IMG/VR virus record: IMGVR_UViG_3300037244_000020
Span: 1 to 64,000 of that record
Strand: one strand, 5' to 3'
From: a virus
Length of the DNA: 64,000 nucleotides
Shown here: piece after piece, positions 1 to 7,782 of the stretch
How the letters are laid out: every line of letters begins with the position of its first letter
How positions within the stretch are numbered: the stretch's first letter is position 1
Made by a program: the position numbers and the translations under genes
The notes under the pieces: model-generated
Told to the model about the DNA's origin: nothing
Database searches by the model: none
Seen by the model: only the letters and a program-made list of their open reading frames with translations

Positions 1-1364
1 GCCAATATTGCTCCTGCTTTGGCGGTATCCATCCGAGGGGCAGTGGCGCCCTTGGCTGCCAGAAATCCTTTGAACCGATCCCCGGATGTAAAGATACCGT
101 GGTCTACGTTAATCTCCTGCGTGACGCGCCCGGAGTCCATCGCCTGCAAGATGAAGCCTCGCGACTGGTTCGTCTCGGCGTCCACGATCTCGACGACCGT
201 CTCCGCCTCAAAGTGCCAGTTGGTTTCGCGGGAGAGCAAGTCTTCCCGCGTCGAGTAGATCCCGTTGCTCCCCAACATAATGCCCTTCGCCAGATCGCTC
301 ATGTCGTCTAGGTTGGTGCCCGCCGTGGGAGCAGCCTTTCCCCGCAAGTCTTTGGCGAGCGCAGGCACGTCCATAACCGCCGCCATCGCTGCAGGGGAGT
401 AGGAGTAGGCGTTGTTGCCCTGCGCGTAACCGTACATTCTGCGCAGCTCCTCCTTAACAGCCCTGCGCGTCGAATGCCCGTCGCCCTTGTACGAGTTGAT
501 GAGGCCGCAGCAGGCGTCAAGATGCTCGTCCAGTGTCTTCCCTAGGGCGTTCGACAGGATGCCAAGCTGCAAAGCGACCTTGTTCAGCCCCGTGTCGCTT
601 ACGTTCTCCCCGTTCATCAGCGCTTTCACGCTCTCCGGCCAGTCGCCGCCCATGCGCTTGATAAGGGTGTCGTCCGTCTTTTTCTTCGAGCGCTCGCGGT
701 AACGCTGCGCTATCTTGGTCTGGATGTCGCCATAGAGTGCCGCGAGTTGCGGAGATAAGACCGGCTCGGCGAGTTCGGGGAACGGCTGCGGCTCGCTGCA
801 CAGCGTTTCGTACAGGTCAGGCGTCATCTCGCGCATTTGAGTCAACGAGATGGGGACTTTAAACCGCCCTGCCTTCTCGCGCTCGACGTTTGGCGTGCGC
901 CACATGCGACCGCGCTTCGCGCTGTACACAGCCAAGTCGAGAAACTCTACATACGTTTCGTTAGCAATTTCCTTGTAGATCGCGGGCAAATACTGCACAC
1001 CGCCCTTCGCGCTGGAAAAGCACTCATGCGGAACTTCTGCATGAAACCCGCGCCCGCCAGTGGCATACAGGGAAACGCAATTCAGGTCAAGGCCATATGA
1101 TTCGGCCATAAGGTCGAGCCAGCGATTGACGGCTTCGATGCCTTCAGATATCTCAGGGCAATCCCAGTCGGCGTAAAAAGGTCCACTGTAGCGCGTCTTG
1201 AGCGTCTCTTCTAGCGGGGCGTCGTCCGCGACGAGATTACTGAGGTCCAAAACTGTGACGTACTTCGGCTTGCGGGTTTCGATAACGCTCGCCCGCTGCG
1301 ATGAGGGGGCGGAAAGCCAACCCCCGGTTTTTTCTAGTGAAAAATAAAAATAGGTGTCAGCCAT
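1..1364 (-). CDS. AEP-type DNA primase, partial (C-terminus off the left edge)
   Basis: The frame is open from an ATG at 1364 to base 1, about 454 residues, with no stop. FYADWDC at residues 63-69 fits the DxD metal motif of archaeo-eukaryotic-type primases, and GGRGFH at 103-108 fits the second catalytic motif that ends in His. Proteins of this superfamily make RNA or DNA primers at replication forks, and phage versions often carry a C-terminal helicase, which would lie outside this window. The SNF2-like helicase gene upstream at 1647-3050 supports a replication module. The start lacks a clear Shine-Dalgarno sequence, so it is provisional. A bifunctional primase-polymerase is equally possible. 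Confidence 0.75.
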   Translation of the reverse strand, partial: MADTYFYFSLEKTGGWLSAPSSQRASVIETRKPKYVTVLDLSNLVADDAPLEETLKTRYSGPFYADWDCPEISEGIEAVNRWLDLMAESYGLDLNCVSLYATGGRGFHAEVPHECFSSAKGGVQYLPAIYKEIANETYVEFLDLAVYSAKRGRMWRTPNVEREKAGRFKVPISLTQMREMTPDLYETLCSEPQPFPELAEPVLSPQLAALYGDIQTKIAQRYRERSKKKTDDTLIKRMGGDWPESVKALMNGENVSDTGLNKVALQLGILSNALGKTLDEHLDACCGLINSYKGDGHSTRRAVKEELRRMYGYAQGNNAYSYSPAAMAAVMDVPALAKDLRGKAAPTAGTNLDDMSDLAKGIMLGSNGIYSTREDLLSRETNWHFEAETVVEIVDAETNQSRGFILQAMDSGRVTQEINVDHGIFTSGDRFKGFLAAKGATAPRMDTAKAGAIL

Positions 1365-1453
1365 GTGGGCAACGGCCTGTGGTGTGGGTGTTGGGAAGGT
1401 GAAGCGGCATTGTACTACCGAGGGGCGTCAATGACGAAATCGATGGGAGCCAG

Positions 1454-1588
1454 TCATACGCCACCTTCCTTCAGCGCGACTTCCAACGCCCGGCGAAGAA
1501 TCTCAGCGGCAGGCATACCAGACTTGAGGGAGAGCGCGCGCAGCCTCTCAAGCATCTGTGGGGGAAAAAAGAAATTCACTCGTTTCAC
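1454..1588 (-). CDS. Small ribbon-helix-helix (CopG/Arc-like) protein, 44 aa
   Basis: The gene starts at GTG 1588 with an AGAGGT ribosome site just upstream. The 44 residues have the ribbon-helix-helix pattern: a short basic beta strand (KRVNFFFP), helix A (QMLERLRALSLKSG) and helix B (PAAEILRRALEVALKEGG). Proteins of this size bind DNA as dimers of dimers and often repress their own operon. A perfect inverted repeat sits directly upstream at 1603-1632, suitably placed for autoregulation. The gene lies between the helicase and primase genes, so it may set their expression. No toxin partner is visible, so an antitoxin role is not indicated. Confidence 0.7.
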   Translation of the reverse strand: MKRVNFFFPPQMLERLRALSLKSGMPAAEILRRALEVALKEGGV

Positions 1589-1602
1589 TGCGGACCTCTG
1601 TG

Positions 1603-1632
1603 GGGTGTAGGACTGGCGGCAATCCTACACCC
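1603..1632. promoter_or_regulatory. Perfect 10-bp inverted repeat upstream of the RHH gene
   Basis: GGGTGTAGGA (1603-1612) and TCCTACACCC (1623-1632) are exact inverted copies around a 10-nt spacer. The repeat lies between the helicase stop and the RHH start. It lacks a following T-run on the minus strand, so an operator is more likely than an intrinsic terminator. Confidence 0.5.
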
Positions 1633-1646
1633 GGTGGTCCGAAGTG

Positions 1647-3050
1647 TCAACCCCCGTAGAGCGCTGCGCGCAGATCATTCAGCGATGGCACGACTTGATT
1701 CACCAGCCCGTCGTTTTCAACCAAATTTTTCCGCAGCCGTACTTGGATCGTCCCCCCTGCCGTCGCAATACGCACACTCACGACCTTTTTTTGGCCTGGT
1801 CTTTCCAAGCGTTTCGTGGCTTGCCAGAACCCTTTCGCGTTAGTGGGAATCTCTAGGAAAAGCATATGCCACGCAACCTCCTGCAGCCCATCGACACCGA
1901 CGCCCCCGCTCAGAGGGTTTAGAACGATCACGCGACACGCCGGGTCCCCCCGGAACCTGTCCAACGCTGCGTCCTTGTCCTTCGCCGACACATCCCCGTT
2001 CACTTGCACGACATCCACACCTCGCTTTTGCAGATGCTCTACCGTGATGCGCACAGAATTCTTGTAGTTGGCGAAGACGACCAGCTTGGCGTCGCCGATC
2101 TCGGCCAGCGTCTGGTCCAACACTTCGAAGCCTGCGGGCACAAGCTTCTCGTCCTGAGCAAACTTGGCATACCCTAAAATCACCTGTTGAAGTGATGCGT
2201 ATAATTTTTGAGGGGTGCTTGCATCGATCGCTCCGCCGTCCTCCAGCAAGACCAGTTGCTGCTCGGCGATCTGCTTGTAGAGTTTGTGGTGGTGTGAGGA
2301 CAGGTCGTACTCAATCTCGCTGATCGTCGCCCTCGGCATATCCGGTCGCGCCTCAGGCGTCGAGACATACGAAGCGCGCTTTGCCATGTTGGACTTCAAC
2401 AGCGGTAGATTTTTCCATTCGATAACTTTCCCAAAGAAGTCTCTTTGGCCTACGTGGACGTTCTCGAACTGCGTTGCCGAGCGGTAGAGTTCTGGTGAAG
2501 TGAGCCTGCAGTACGCGTATCCATCTATAGGCGTGGATATGGGCGTGCCAGTGAGCAGGAGCAGCCCTTGGCCTGCTGCGATCTGAAGAATGGCGCGGAA
2601 GTTGCCTGAGGCGTAGTTTTTGATTGACGTCGCCTCGTCTACAACAATCATCCACTTCCGGCCTACGAACTCCGCGCTGAAACGGTCGAAGTCTTTCTTC
2701 AGAATCTCGATATTGGTCACAAACGCGACCGTTTCGTGGTCGATCTCAATCGCTGCGCGCTGCTTCGGCGTACCTGCGTAGAGTTTGTTGGAAATACCGC
2801 AAGAGTTAAGCCAGCGGACCCACTGCTTCAAAAGCACCGGAGGGCAGACGAACAGGATCTGCGCGCCGGTTTGTTCCCGGTAAATCATGGCATGCAGCGT
2901 GCTGGCTAACGTCTTTCCCGCTCCCATGTCCCAAAAATAGCTAGCTCTGCTAACAGACTCTGAAACCAGCCGGTCGATCTCGTCGCGCTGGTAGGCAAAC
3001 GGTTCGAATGGCAGCGTGACTTTGCCCAGAATCTTATCCACTTCACTCAT
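1647..3050 (-). CDS. SNF2/DEAD-like superfamily 2 helicase
   Basis: 467 residues from ATG 3050, which overlaps the stop of the upstream gene (ATGA) and has GGGAG in front; a longer in-frame extension is open but unsupported. MGAGKT at residues 42-47 is Walker A, VVDEAT at 136-141 is a DEAH-type Walker B, LLTGTPI is motif III, and GVGVDGL followed by QATKRLERPGQ matches motifs V and VI of SNF2-type helicases. Phage enzymes of this type act as ATP-dependent DNA translocases in replication or recombination. It lies in one leftward operon with the zinc-binding protein upstream and the primase downstream. The helicase class is clear; the precise role is inferred. Confidence 0.85.
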   Translation of the reverse strand: MSEVDKILGKVTLPFEPFAYQRDEIDRLVSESVSRASYFWDMGAGKTLASTLHAMIYREQTGAQILFVCPPVLLKQWVRWLNSCGISNKLYAGTPKQRAAIEIDHETVAFVTNIEILKKDFDRFSAEFVGRKWMIVVDEATSIKNYASGNFRAILQIAAGQGLLLLTGTPISTPIDGYAYCRLTSPELYRSATQFENVHVGQRDFFGKVIEWKNLPLLKSNMAKRASYVSTPEARPDMPRATISEIEYDLSSHHHKLYKQIAEQQLVLLEDGGAIDASTPQKLYASLQQVILGYAKFAQDEKLVPAGFEVLDQTLAEIGDAKLVVFANYKNSVRITVEHLQKRGVDVVQVNGDVSAKDKDAALDRFRGDPACRVIVLNPLSGGVGVDGLQEVAWHMLFLEIPTNAKGFWQATKRLERPGQKKVVSVRIATAGGTIQVRLRKNLVENDGLVNQVVPSLNDLRAALYGG

Positions 3051-3355
3051 ACAAACTCCCCGGGTGCTTCTTCTATAAAATAATCGGCGTCGCCGTATTC
3101 CCGGCGCTCTCCATTCCCTCTGAACCAGCAGCGCTTCGACCCGCGCCGGTGCATGGCGCCCGTCATCATGCCCGCCCACGCGTAACCGCTGCACATACAC
3201 CCCATCGCTCGGGTGTTGCGCCGGTTCATCCACGGGTCAGGCCGCCAGTCTCGCGCGCCGCACCAGCACATCGGCGGGCGTATGTAATCCTCAGGCGACT
3301 TTTTAAGCACTCGGCGCGCTTGGCACTTTCTGCAGCGACAATGAACACGGCTCAC
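3047..3355 (-). CDS. Cys-rich putative zinc-binding protein, 102 aa
   Basis: It starts at GTG 3355, and its stop overlaps the helicase start (ATGA), so the two are translationally coupled. Cysteines are clustered as CRCRKC near the N-terminus, CWC near residue 32 and CMC near residue 53, with a further Cys near residue 76, a plausible pair of zinc knuckles. The rest is rich in Arg, Trp and Met. I do not recognise a named family. Coupling to the helicase suggests a DNA-metabolism accessory role. Confidence 0.6.
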   Translation of the reverse strand: MSRVHCRCRKCQARRVLKKSPEDYIRPPMCWCGARDWRPDPWMNRRNTRAMGCMCSGYAWAGMMTGAMHRRGSKRCWFRGNGERREYGDADYFIEEAPGEFV

Positions 3356-3402
3356 ACATTTCCCCGAAAGTGTGCTATGGTGTAACTACTCTCTGAGAAC
3401 AT
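3352..3402 (-). CDS. Possible 16-aa leader peptide before the zinc protein
   Basis: ATG 3402 is preceded by GGAACCCAC and opens a 16-codon frame whose TGA overlaps the GTG start of the next gene. Size and overlap suit a translational-coupling leader. No conservation evidence is available, so it could be chance. Confidence 0.3.
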   Translation of the reverse strand: MFSESSYTIAHFRGNV

Positions 3403-3430
3403 GTGGGTTCCGTGGGTGGGGCGTGGGTGG

Positions 3431-3456
3431 AAAGGCCGGGGTCGTTCCCGGCCTTT
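3431..3456. terminator. Intrinsic terminator hairpin
   Basis: AAAGGCCGGG (3431-3440) pairs perfectly with CCCGGCCTTT (3447-3456) around a 6-nt loop. It follows the stop of the gene at 3461-3862. The better T-run (TTTTCTTTT) is on the plus strand, so it may work in both directions. Confidence 0.7.
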
Positions 3457-3460
3457 TCTT

Positions 3461-3862
3461 TTATGCAACGCTCATCGCTGTCAGCTTTACGTTCGCCAGA
3501 TGCAACTTGACCACGTCCAGCCTCGGCAGCATCGCGTCAGCCGTGCGGACAGCATTCAGGATTGGGGCCAGTTCAAGCTTCGTGGCGGTCAATTCCCCTG
3601 TCTTCGCGCCGATCTGCTCCAACGCGCGCATGCCCGAATCGATCTGGCGCAGTCCATTTGCGAATCTCTCCTCCCCCTCCACAGCCAGCCCGATCATCCC
3701 CAAGATCTGTGCGAGCATCTCTATAGCGTTCCGATCGGGCGCGCACGCCAGCGTGCCGTAAGCCGTGTGCAGGCCCATCGCTATCTCGTCGTGCAGTTCC
3801 CGCATTACTGGCGCGCGGATCAGGCGCGGCCGGTAGGGCTTGTTGCGTTTCTTGGCGGTCAC
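3461..3862 (-). CDS. Hypothetical protein, 133 aa
   Basis: It overlaps the preceding gene by ATGA at 3859-3862. The N-terminus is basic (MTAKKRNKPYRPR) and the remainder is predicted mostly helical, with heptad-like hydrophobic spacing. I do not recognise the family. It is the last gene before the 3431-3456 hairpin, so it appears to close an operon of small accessory genes. Confidence 0.6.
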   Translation of the reverse strand: MTAKKRNKPYRPRLIRAPVMRELHDEIAMGLHTAYGTLACAPDRNAIEMLAQILGMIGLAVEGEERFANGLRQIDSGMRALEQIGAKTGELTATKLELAPILNAVRTADAMLPRLDVVKLHLANVKLTAMSVA

Positions 3863-4155
3863 GCGTAGGCTCCCAGCGCGTTCGGTTTTGCTACAAACAC
3901 ATGCCAGACGAAGCCGCCCTCCGTCTGGAACGTGCCGATGTAGTCGCTAAAACCGATGCCGTCTGGAACTTCCCAGCCGGTGCCGATGACCGCCACGAGA
4001 CGCGCCTCTTGGGCGTTCTCGTCGTCAACGAGCGCCCAGAGTACCGGCGCTCCTCGCTGCGTATGGACGCACAGGATGTCTGCGTTTCGGGGCATCATGA
4101 CGGTGAATTCCGCAGCGCCGCTAGGGTCTAATGAATACTTGTGGATGGTGCGCAT
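3859..4155 (-). CDS. DUF7352-like small phage protein, 98 aa
   Basis: The sequence starts MRTIHKYSLD, has LWALVDDENAQE in the middle and DYIGTFQ...FVWHVFV near the end. This layout is typical of a small domain family common in phages (DUF7352, named from memory). The function is unknown. It overlaps the 133-aa gene by four bases and probably shares its mRNA. Confidence 0.6.
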   Translation of the reverse strand: MRTIHKYSLDPSGAAEFTVMMPRNADILCVHTQRGAPVLWALVDDENAQEARLVAVIGTGWEVPDGIGFSDYIGTFQTEGGFVWHVFVAKPNALGAYA

Positions 4156-4167
4156 GGTGTGGGTAGT

Positions 4168-4566
4168 TTAAAGGTCGACAAAATCCGGTTCGATCAGGTC
4201 TTCATTCCCGATCGTCACCAGAAACTCAATGAATTGTTCGCGGTCCATCACGCGGGCCGACTTCTCCAAGCCGCCCGTCGAAAACGTGCCCGCCTCAAGG
4301 ATGTAAGCGCGCGCCTTATCCGTCAGCCGCATCGGTACTGCGTAAGGCTTGAGCTTAGGCAGCGTCTCGATTGGGTCGTAAAGCGCTTCGACGCCTTCCG
4401 CCGTGATCAGCGTCACGCGCGCTGGGCGCCCCGTCGCACCCCCCATAATGTCAAGGTGGCGGGCGTACTTCGCATGCGAGCGCGCGATACGCCCCCGGTA
4501 GCTCGAATACACGTCGCGCATGTGCTTGTCGCGATGGATGTCCTGCAGATTGAACCATTTCGTCAT
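4168..4566 (-). CDS. Hypothetical protein, 132 aa
   Basis: The start overlaps the stop of the upstream gene (TAATG at 4564-4568). The protein is soluble, with a basic aromatic N-terminal part and an acidic C-terminus (EDLIEPDFVDL). No motif is recognisable. Its place in the leftward operon of tightly packed genes supports it as real. Confidence 0.6.
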   Translation of the reverse strand: MTKWFNLQDIHRDKHMRDVYSSYRGRIARSHAKYARHLDIMGGATGRPARVTLITAEGVEALYDPIETLPKLKPYAVPMRLTDKARAYILEAGTFSTGGLEKSARVMDREQFIEFLVTIGNEDLIEPDFVDL

Positions 4567-4931
4567 TAGTTATTTTCTCCTTGAGTCTCTTCTTCAATCC
4601 AGCGGTCGATTTTGCGCAGCAGCGCTGCACAGCGCGCCTCAACCTTGTAGCGCAAGGCGCGTAATGCCCGCAGGCGGGTGCTGTACAGCGCCTTGGGGTT
4701 TTGGGTGGTTGTGCGATCCGTGTAGCCTACAGCGTGGCTTACGCTGCTGGAACACGCCACTTCAACTCGGGCGCTGTCGGACAGTTCGCCAACAATCGCA
4801 AACCCCGTGGATAACTCTCGGGATAGCGCCTGCGGGTGTGGCGGTATTACGTCAGGCTCAACCGGCGACGTGCGACGCAGGGCTGCTTCCGTCAGCAGCG
4901 CTTCCATCCGCGCCTTCTCGACCTTGGTCAT
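4566..4931 (-). CDS. Hypothetical protein, 121 aa
   Basis: ATG 4931 overlaps the stop of the MazG-like gene (ATGA) and is chosen over a longer frame that would run back through that gene. The C-terminal third is rich in Arg and Ala (LRALRALRYKVEARCAALLRKIDRW), suggesting a long helix. No family is recognised. Confidence 0.55.
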   Translation of the reverse strand: MTKVEKARMEALLTEAALRRTSPVEPDVIPPHPQALSRELSTGFAIVGELSDSARVEVACSSSVSHAVGYTDRTTTQNPKALYSTRLRALRALRYKVEARCAALLRKIDRWIEEETQGENN

Positions 4932-5449
4932 AGCGCCCCCTGCTCCACGGGGCCTCCGTCTCGGTTGCCGTACGCCCGCGCGCGATCGATCACAGCCTCC
5001 AAATTTGGCTTCTTCCACCTTGCAGGCTTCTGAATCTTGCCGCCCGCATCCAATTTACACTTTCCCGTCACCGGGCTGATCTTCGCGAGGTTGCTGCGGT
5101 TGACCTCGTCCATCCCTTCATTTAGAGGCAGACCGGCCATCGCCGCCATGCCCATCGAGACGACCAGCGTGTCGCACAAGCCGTCAAGCAGCGCTACATC
5201 GTCCTGCTGCAAATCCCCTGCGGTCGCCTCGTTGGCGAGCGTGTACTGGATGCCGTCTTTAAATTGACGCATACGCAGCAACGCCGCGCTGTCGGACTTG
5301 AAGCACGCCTCGACGGTCTCAAACGACTCCTCGATGATCAGACGAAGACACAGCTTCGTCTGATCCAATGTCAGCGCTGTCGGATGAATCGGAAGAGTGC
5401 CTCGCGCAGCCTCGTTAAAGCGTACGACTTTCAGAAAATGGTCAGACAT
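4928..5449 (-). CDS. MazG/PRA-PH-like nucleotide pyrophosphohydrolase
   Basis: 173 residues from ATG 5449; an upstream in-frame extension would run into the next gene. LRLIIEESFE carries the EExxE metal motif of all-alpha NTP pyrophosphatases, and DGLCDTLVVSMG followed by NEGMDEVNRSNLAKI supplies the second acidic helix (ExxD type). The KPARWKKPNLE tail is typical of phage members. Such enzymes hydrolyse NTPs or dNTPs to monophosphate and pyrophosphate; in phages they may adjust nucleotide pools or host alarmone signalling. It leads the operon of small genes at 3461-4931. Confidence 0.8.
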   Translation of the reverse strand: MSDHFLKVVRFNEAARGTLPIHPTALTLDQTKLCLRLIIEESFETVEACFKSDSAALLRMRQFKDGIQYTLANEATAGDLQQDDVALLDGLCDTLVVSMGMAAMAGLPLNEGMDEVNRSNLAKISPVTGKCKLDAGGKIQKPARWKKPNLEAVIDRARAYGNRDGGPVEQGAL

Positions 5450-5504
5450 GGTAATTCCATTTGGGTGGGGTTTATAGTTTAACTCAAAACGCTCAATAGA
5501 GCGG

Positions 5505-5957
5505 TTACATCGACAAATAATCAACCATCACATACCCGCCCCACTCGTAAAGAATCTCAGCGGCCAACTCGCGTAGGTCCTTCCGGTTCTCGTGCGTAGC
5601 ACGGGCAACAATAAAAGCGTCCTCGCCCTTGGCGACAATGAACGGGATCAAGTTCTCAAACGCGTAGCGCATCGCGAACCAACCATGCCCGTTGACTTTG
5701 GCTGCGAAGCACGCGCCGTTCTCGGTGAACTCGATGACGACCGCGCGCTGCACCGTCTTCCCGACGTTGCTTTTCGGCTTGAACTGCTTCAGCGCGTCAG
5801 GCAGCGGTGCCGGGACGTTTAGCATCCCGCTCACGACCTGCGCGTAACCCATCCGCGTCTTGCCCGCGAGCGCGTCCCGCTTCCACTGCGATACCGGGTA
5901 TTCCGGGTGTTCGTAGTCGGGCCGCGACTCGATGATGGCCTGCCACTTCTCTTTCAT
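5505..5957 (-). CDS. Hypothetical protein, 150 aa
   Basis: ATG 5957 overlaps the stop of the 69-aa gene (ATGA). The central segment (GHGWFAMRYAFENLIPFIVAK) suggests a small alpha/beta fold, and the sequence ends EWGGYVMVDYLSM. I cannot assign a family. It belongs to the leftward run that begins at the promoter at 6610-6637. Confidence 0.55.
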   Translation of the reverse strand: MKEKWQAIIESRPDYEHPEYPVSQWKRDALAGKTRMGYAQVVSGMLNVPAPLPDALKQFKPKSNVGKTVQRAVVIEFTENGACFAAKVNGHGWFAMRYAFENLIPFIVAKGEDAFIVARATHENRKDLRELAAEILYEWGGYVMVDYLSM

Positions 5958-6163
5958 GCCGACTGCTCCGGCGCGTCGAAAGTCACAGTGATGCTGTACT
6001 TTCGGCAAAGCTCCTCGGCCTTCTCCCGGCTTGAGAAAATGTGCAAACCTTTAAACAAGCCTGCTGTGATCTCCCCTCCAACTGCGTCGAGCATCAGCAC
6101 ACCATCAGCGTAAAGTCTGTCGGCGTCGTTTCTCAGGGGACTGAGTTTGATCTCGGTTTTCAT
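5954..6163 (-). CDS. Hypothetical protein, 69 aa
   Basis: A small acidic soluble protein beginning MKTEIKLSPL. GLHIFSSREKAEELCRKYSI looks like a strand followed by an amphipathic helix. Its stop overlaps the next start. No family is recognised. Confidence 0.5.
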   Translation of the reverse strand: MKTEIKLSPLRNDADRLYADGVLMLDAVGGEITAGLFKGLHIFSSREKAEELCRKYSITVTFDAPEQSA

Positions 6164-6216
6164 CCTAGTCTTCTCTGTAGTAAATGTGGGTCCGAAGGGG
6201 GTCTATACGCTCGTCT

Positions 6217-6315
6217 TCAATCTTCTTTTCGCGAATCCCGCTTGTCTTGCCCCGCGATGTAGCCTATGCCGAACGCGCAAACAAAGACAACTATCCAGAT
6301 GATGCCGTCCATCAT
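6217..6315 (-). CDS. 32-aa single-pass membrane peptide
   Basis: ATG 6315 follows a strong AGGAGGT site and overlaps the upstream stop (CGATGATGG). The peptide is one hydrophobic segment (IIWIVVFVCAFGIGYIAG) followed by a charged tail (QDKRDSRKED), expected to sit in the inner membrane. The function is unknown. It is one of several such peptides in this arm. Confidence 0.6.
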   Translation of the reverse strand: MMDGIIWIVVFVCAFGIGYIAGQDKRDSRKED

Positions 6316-6584
6316 CGTGCGGCACCTCCTAATGGGTACAACGCTTCGTTGACCAGCCTGCGCACGTCTCTATCTGCCAGATCCCGCCGCAGCGTCTTGA
6401 TCGTTGCTTTGATCGTTTCCAGCGCTGCGTCGAGCTTGGCTTTATTCTTGTCGGCATCAACTAGCGCTTGCGCCAGTGACCTCGCGCGCTTTCTGCTCAC
6501 TTCTGTGCTCATGATCGCGACGACACGCCCGCGATCATCCTTAACCAAAACGCCGTGTTCGGGTGAAACAACTACCTTAAGCAT
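6312..6584 (-). CDS. Hypothetical protein, 90 aa, coiled-coil
   Basis: First gene after the promoter at 6610-6637. The N-terminal 30 residues look like beta strands (LKVVVSPEHGVLVKD), and the rest is a charged helix (DADKNKAKLDAALETIKATIKTL, shown only in part) likely to form a coiled coil. Its stop overlaps the 32-aa membrane peptide. The function is unknown. Confidence 0.55.
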   Translation of the reverse strand: MLKVVVSPEHGVLVKDDRGRVVAIMSTEVSRKRARSLAQALVDADKNKAKLDAALETIKATIKTLRRDLADRDVRRLVNEALYPLGGAAR

Positions 6585-6609
6585 AAACCTCCCCCGGTTG
6601 GTTTAGCTA

Positions 6610-6637
6610 ATTATACTCACTTTATCGTTCCCGTCAA
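6610..6637 (-). promoter_or_regulatory. Sigma70-type promoter (TTGACG, 16 nt, TATAAT)
   Basis: On the minus strand TTGACG (6637-6632), a 16-nt spacer and TATAAT (6615-6610) lie just upstream of the gene at 6312-6584. It directly follows the terminator at 6642-6661, so the gap acts as a transcription reset. Confidence 0.75.
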
Positions 6638-6641
6638 GAAT

Positions 6642-6661
6642 TAAAAACGCTCCGTAGAGCG
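6642..6661 (-). terminator. Short intrinsic terminator before the promoter
   Basis: On the minus strand CGCTC and GAGCG pair around a 4-nt loop and are followed by TTTTTA. It follows the stop of the exported-protein gene at 6670. The stem is only 5 bp, so its strength is uncertain. Confidence 0.5.
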
Positions 6662-6669
6662 CTTCTAAC

Positions 6670-7041
6670 CTACCTAGCCTTAAAGTCCGGCCTGATGTAG
6701 ATGTTCTCACCACGCTGCAGCACGCCGTCAATGTGGTACCCCTGGCAGTACCACGCGCCCATCGACGGCACGCAAGCAACGTCCACGACGCGGGGCGCGA
6801 TGTTCGCAGCGCTCGCCCCGCCTGGTAGATACCCAGGGACCGTATACAGGCCATCGCCGACCGAGACCGCTGCGGAAAAGCCGGTGGACCTCCCCGGCGA
6901 AGGCACACCCGAACCGAGCGGCACGCGGGCGACTTGGATCGTCGCCGGAAAGTTGGCGGGCATGCCGCCGTTGCTCAACGTTTCCTGAGCCTGCGCGGCG
7001 GCGCTCGCAGCCAAGAAGACCCCCAGTAGAATGCCTCTCAT
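6670..7041 (-). CDS. Exported protein with signal peptide, 123 aa
   Basis: The N-terminus MRGILLGVFLAASAAAQAQ is a Sec signal peptide with an AQA-type cleavage site near residue 18. The mature part is rich in Gly, Val and Pro and contains two Cys (VACVPSMGAWYCQGYH) that could form a disulfide in the periplasm. It is the last of three consecutive exported genes (8529-6670). The family is not recognised; an envelope or lysis-related role is only a guess. Confidence 0.6.
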   Translation of the reverse strand: MRGILLGVFLAASAAAQAQETLSNGGMPANFPATIQVARVPLGSGVPSPGRSTGFSAAVSVGDGLYTVPGYLPGGASAANIAPRVVDVACVPSMGAWYCQGYHIDGVLQRGENIYIRPDFKAR

Positions 7042-7051
7042 GGCGCTCTCC

Positions 7052-7735
7052 TCACTTCAGGGATACGACTGCAGGCGCATCCGAAGAAACCGCATGAGCG
7101 TCCGCCTCAGGCTTATAGATGGGCGTAATCTTGGTCACAACGCCCTTCGCATCCACTGATGCGGTGGTCACAGGCTTGGGCAGGGGTGCGGCCTGCACAA
7201 CGGTGCCCGTTGGGATTTCCTCGCCTGTGGCCGGGTCTAGCAGCGGGCGCCCCTTAGCGACCCACTCGTCACGCGACATCGGGCAGCCGCGACGGATGAT
7301 TGACGCGTCGCTGCGCCGGTCCATCACGCCCCCGCTCACTGAGATCGAGTAGCGTATGTCTTCGTCCGTACACAGGAGCGCCAAGGACGCAGCGTGCTCG
7401 CCTTGGTTCCACAACTCCCGGGCGTTCTTCAGCATCCGGCAGTTGTTGTCCGTCCAGGTCGTGCCGATGCCGAACCCAAACGACATGCCGGAGGCGCCCA
7501 TCGAAGACGACCCCATGCAGGTGTCGTTGCTCGATGTGAGGGCGGGCGCGAAAGCGGAGTTCGCAGCATACCGCGTGCCGCCCACGACTTCGTGGCTGTC
7601 GATCGACAGCGACTGACCTTGGTTTCCGCCCGCTGACTGCGACGAAGCTGCGTTAGTCGACGTGGTGGCGACGCTGGAGTTGGCGAAAGCAGCAACCGGC
7701 AGCAGGAGTGCTGCGGCAATGATCAGATTTTTCAT
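7052..7735 (-). CDS. Exported Ser/Gly-rich phage protein, 227 aa
   Basis: MKNLIIAAALLLPVAAFA is a clear signal peptide. The mature N-terminus is rich in Ser, Ala and Gln. It is followed by a Gly/Ser-rich segment with Cys (TCMGSSSMGASG), then WTDNNCRMLKNARELW and a further Cys pair. I recall similar exported proteins in other phages without a known function. It sits between two other exported genes and probably shares their transcript. Its ATG is preceded by GGAACC. Confidence 0.6.
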   Translation of the reverse strand: MKNLIIAAALLLPVAAFANSSVATTSTNAASSQSAGGNQGQSLSIDSHEVVGGTRYAANSAFAPALTSSNDTCMGSSSMGASGMSFGFGIGTTWTDNNCRMLKNARELWNQGEHAASLALLCTDEDIRYSISVSGGVMDRRSDASIIRRGCPMSRDEWVAKGRPLLDPATGEEIPTGTVVQAAPLPKPVTTASVDAKGVVTKITPIYKPEADAHAVSSDAPAVVSLK

Positions 7736-7782
7736 AGCGGGTTCCAGAAGGGCGTGAGGGAGGGGTGCCCCTCCCTTGTGGC

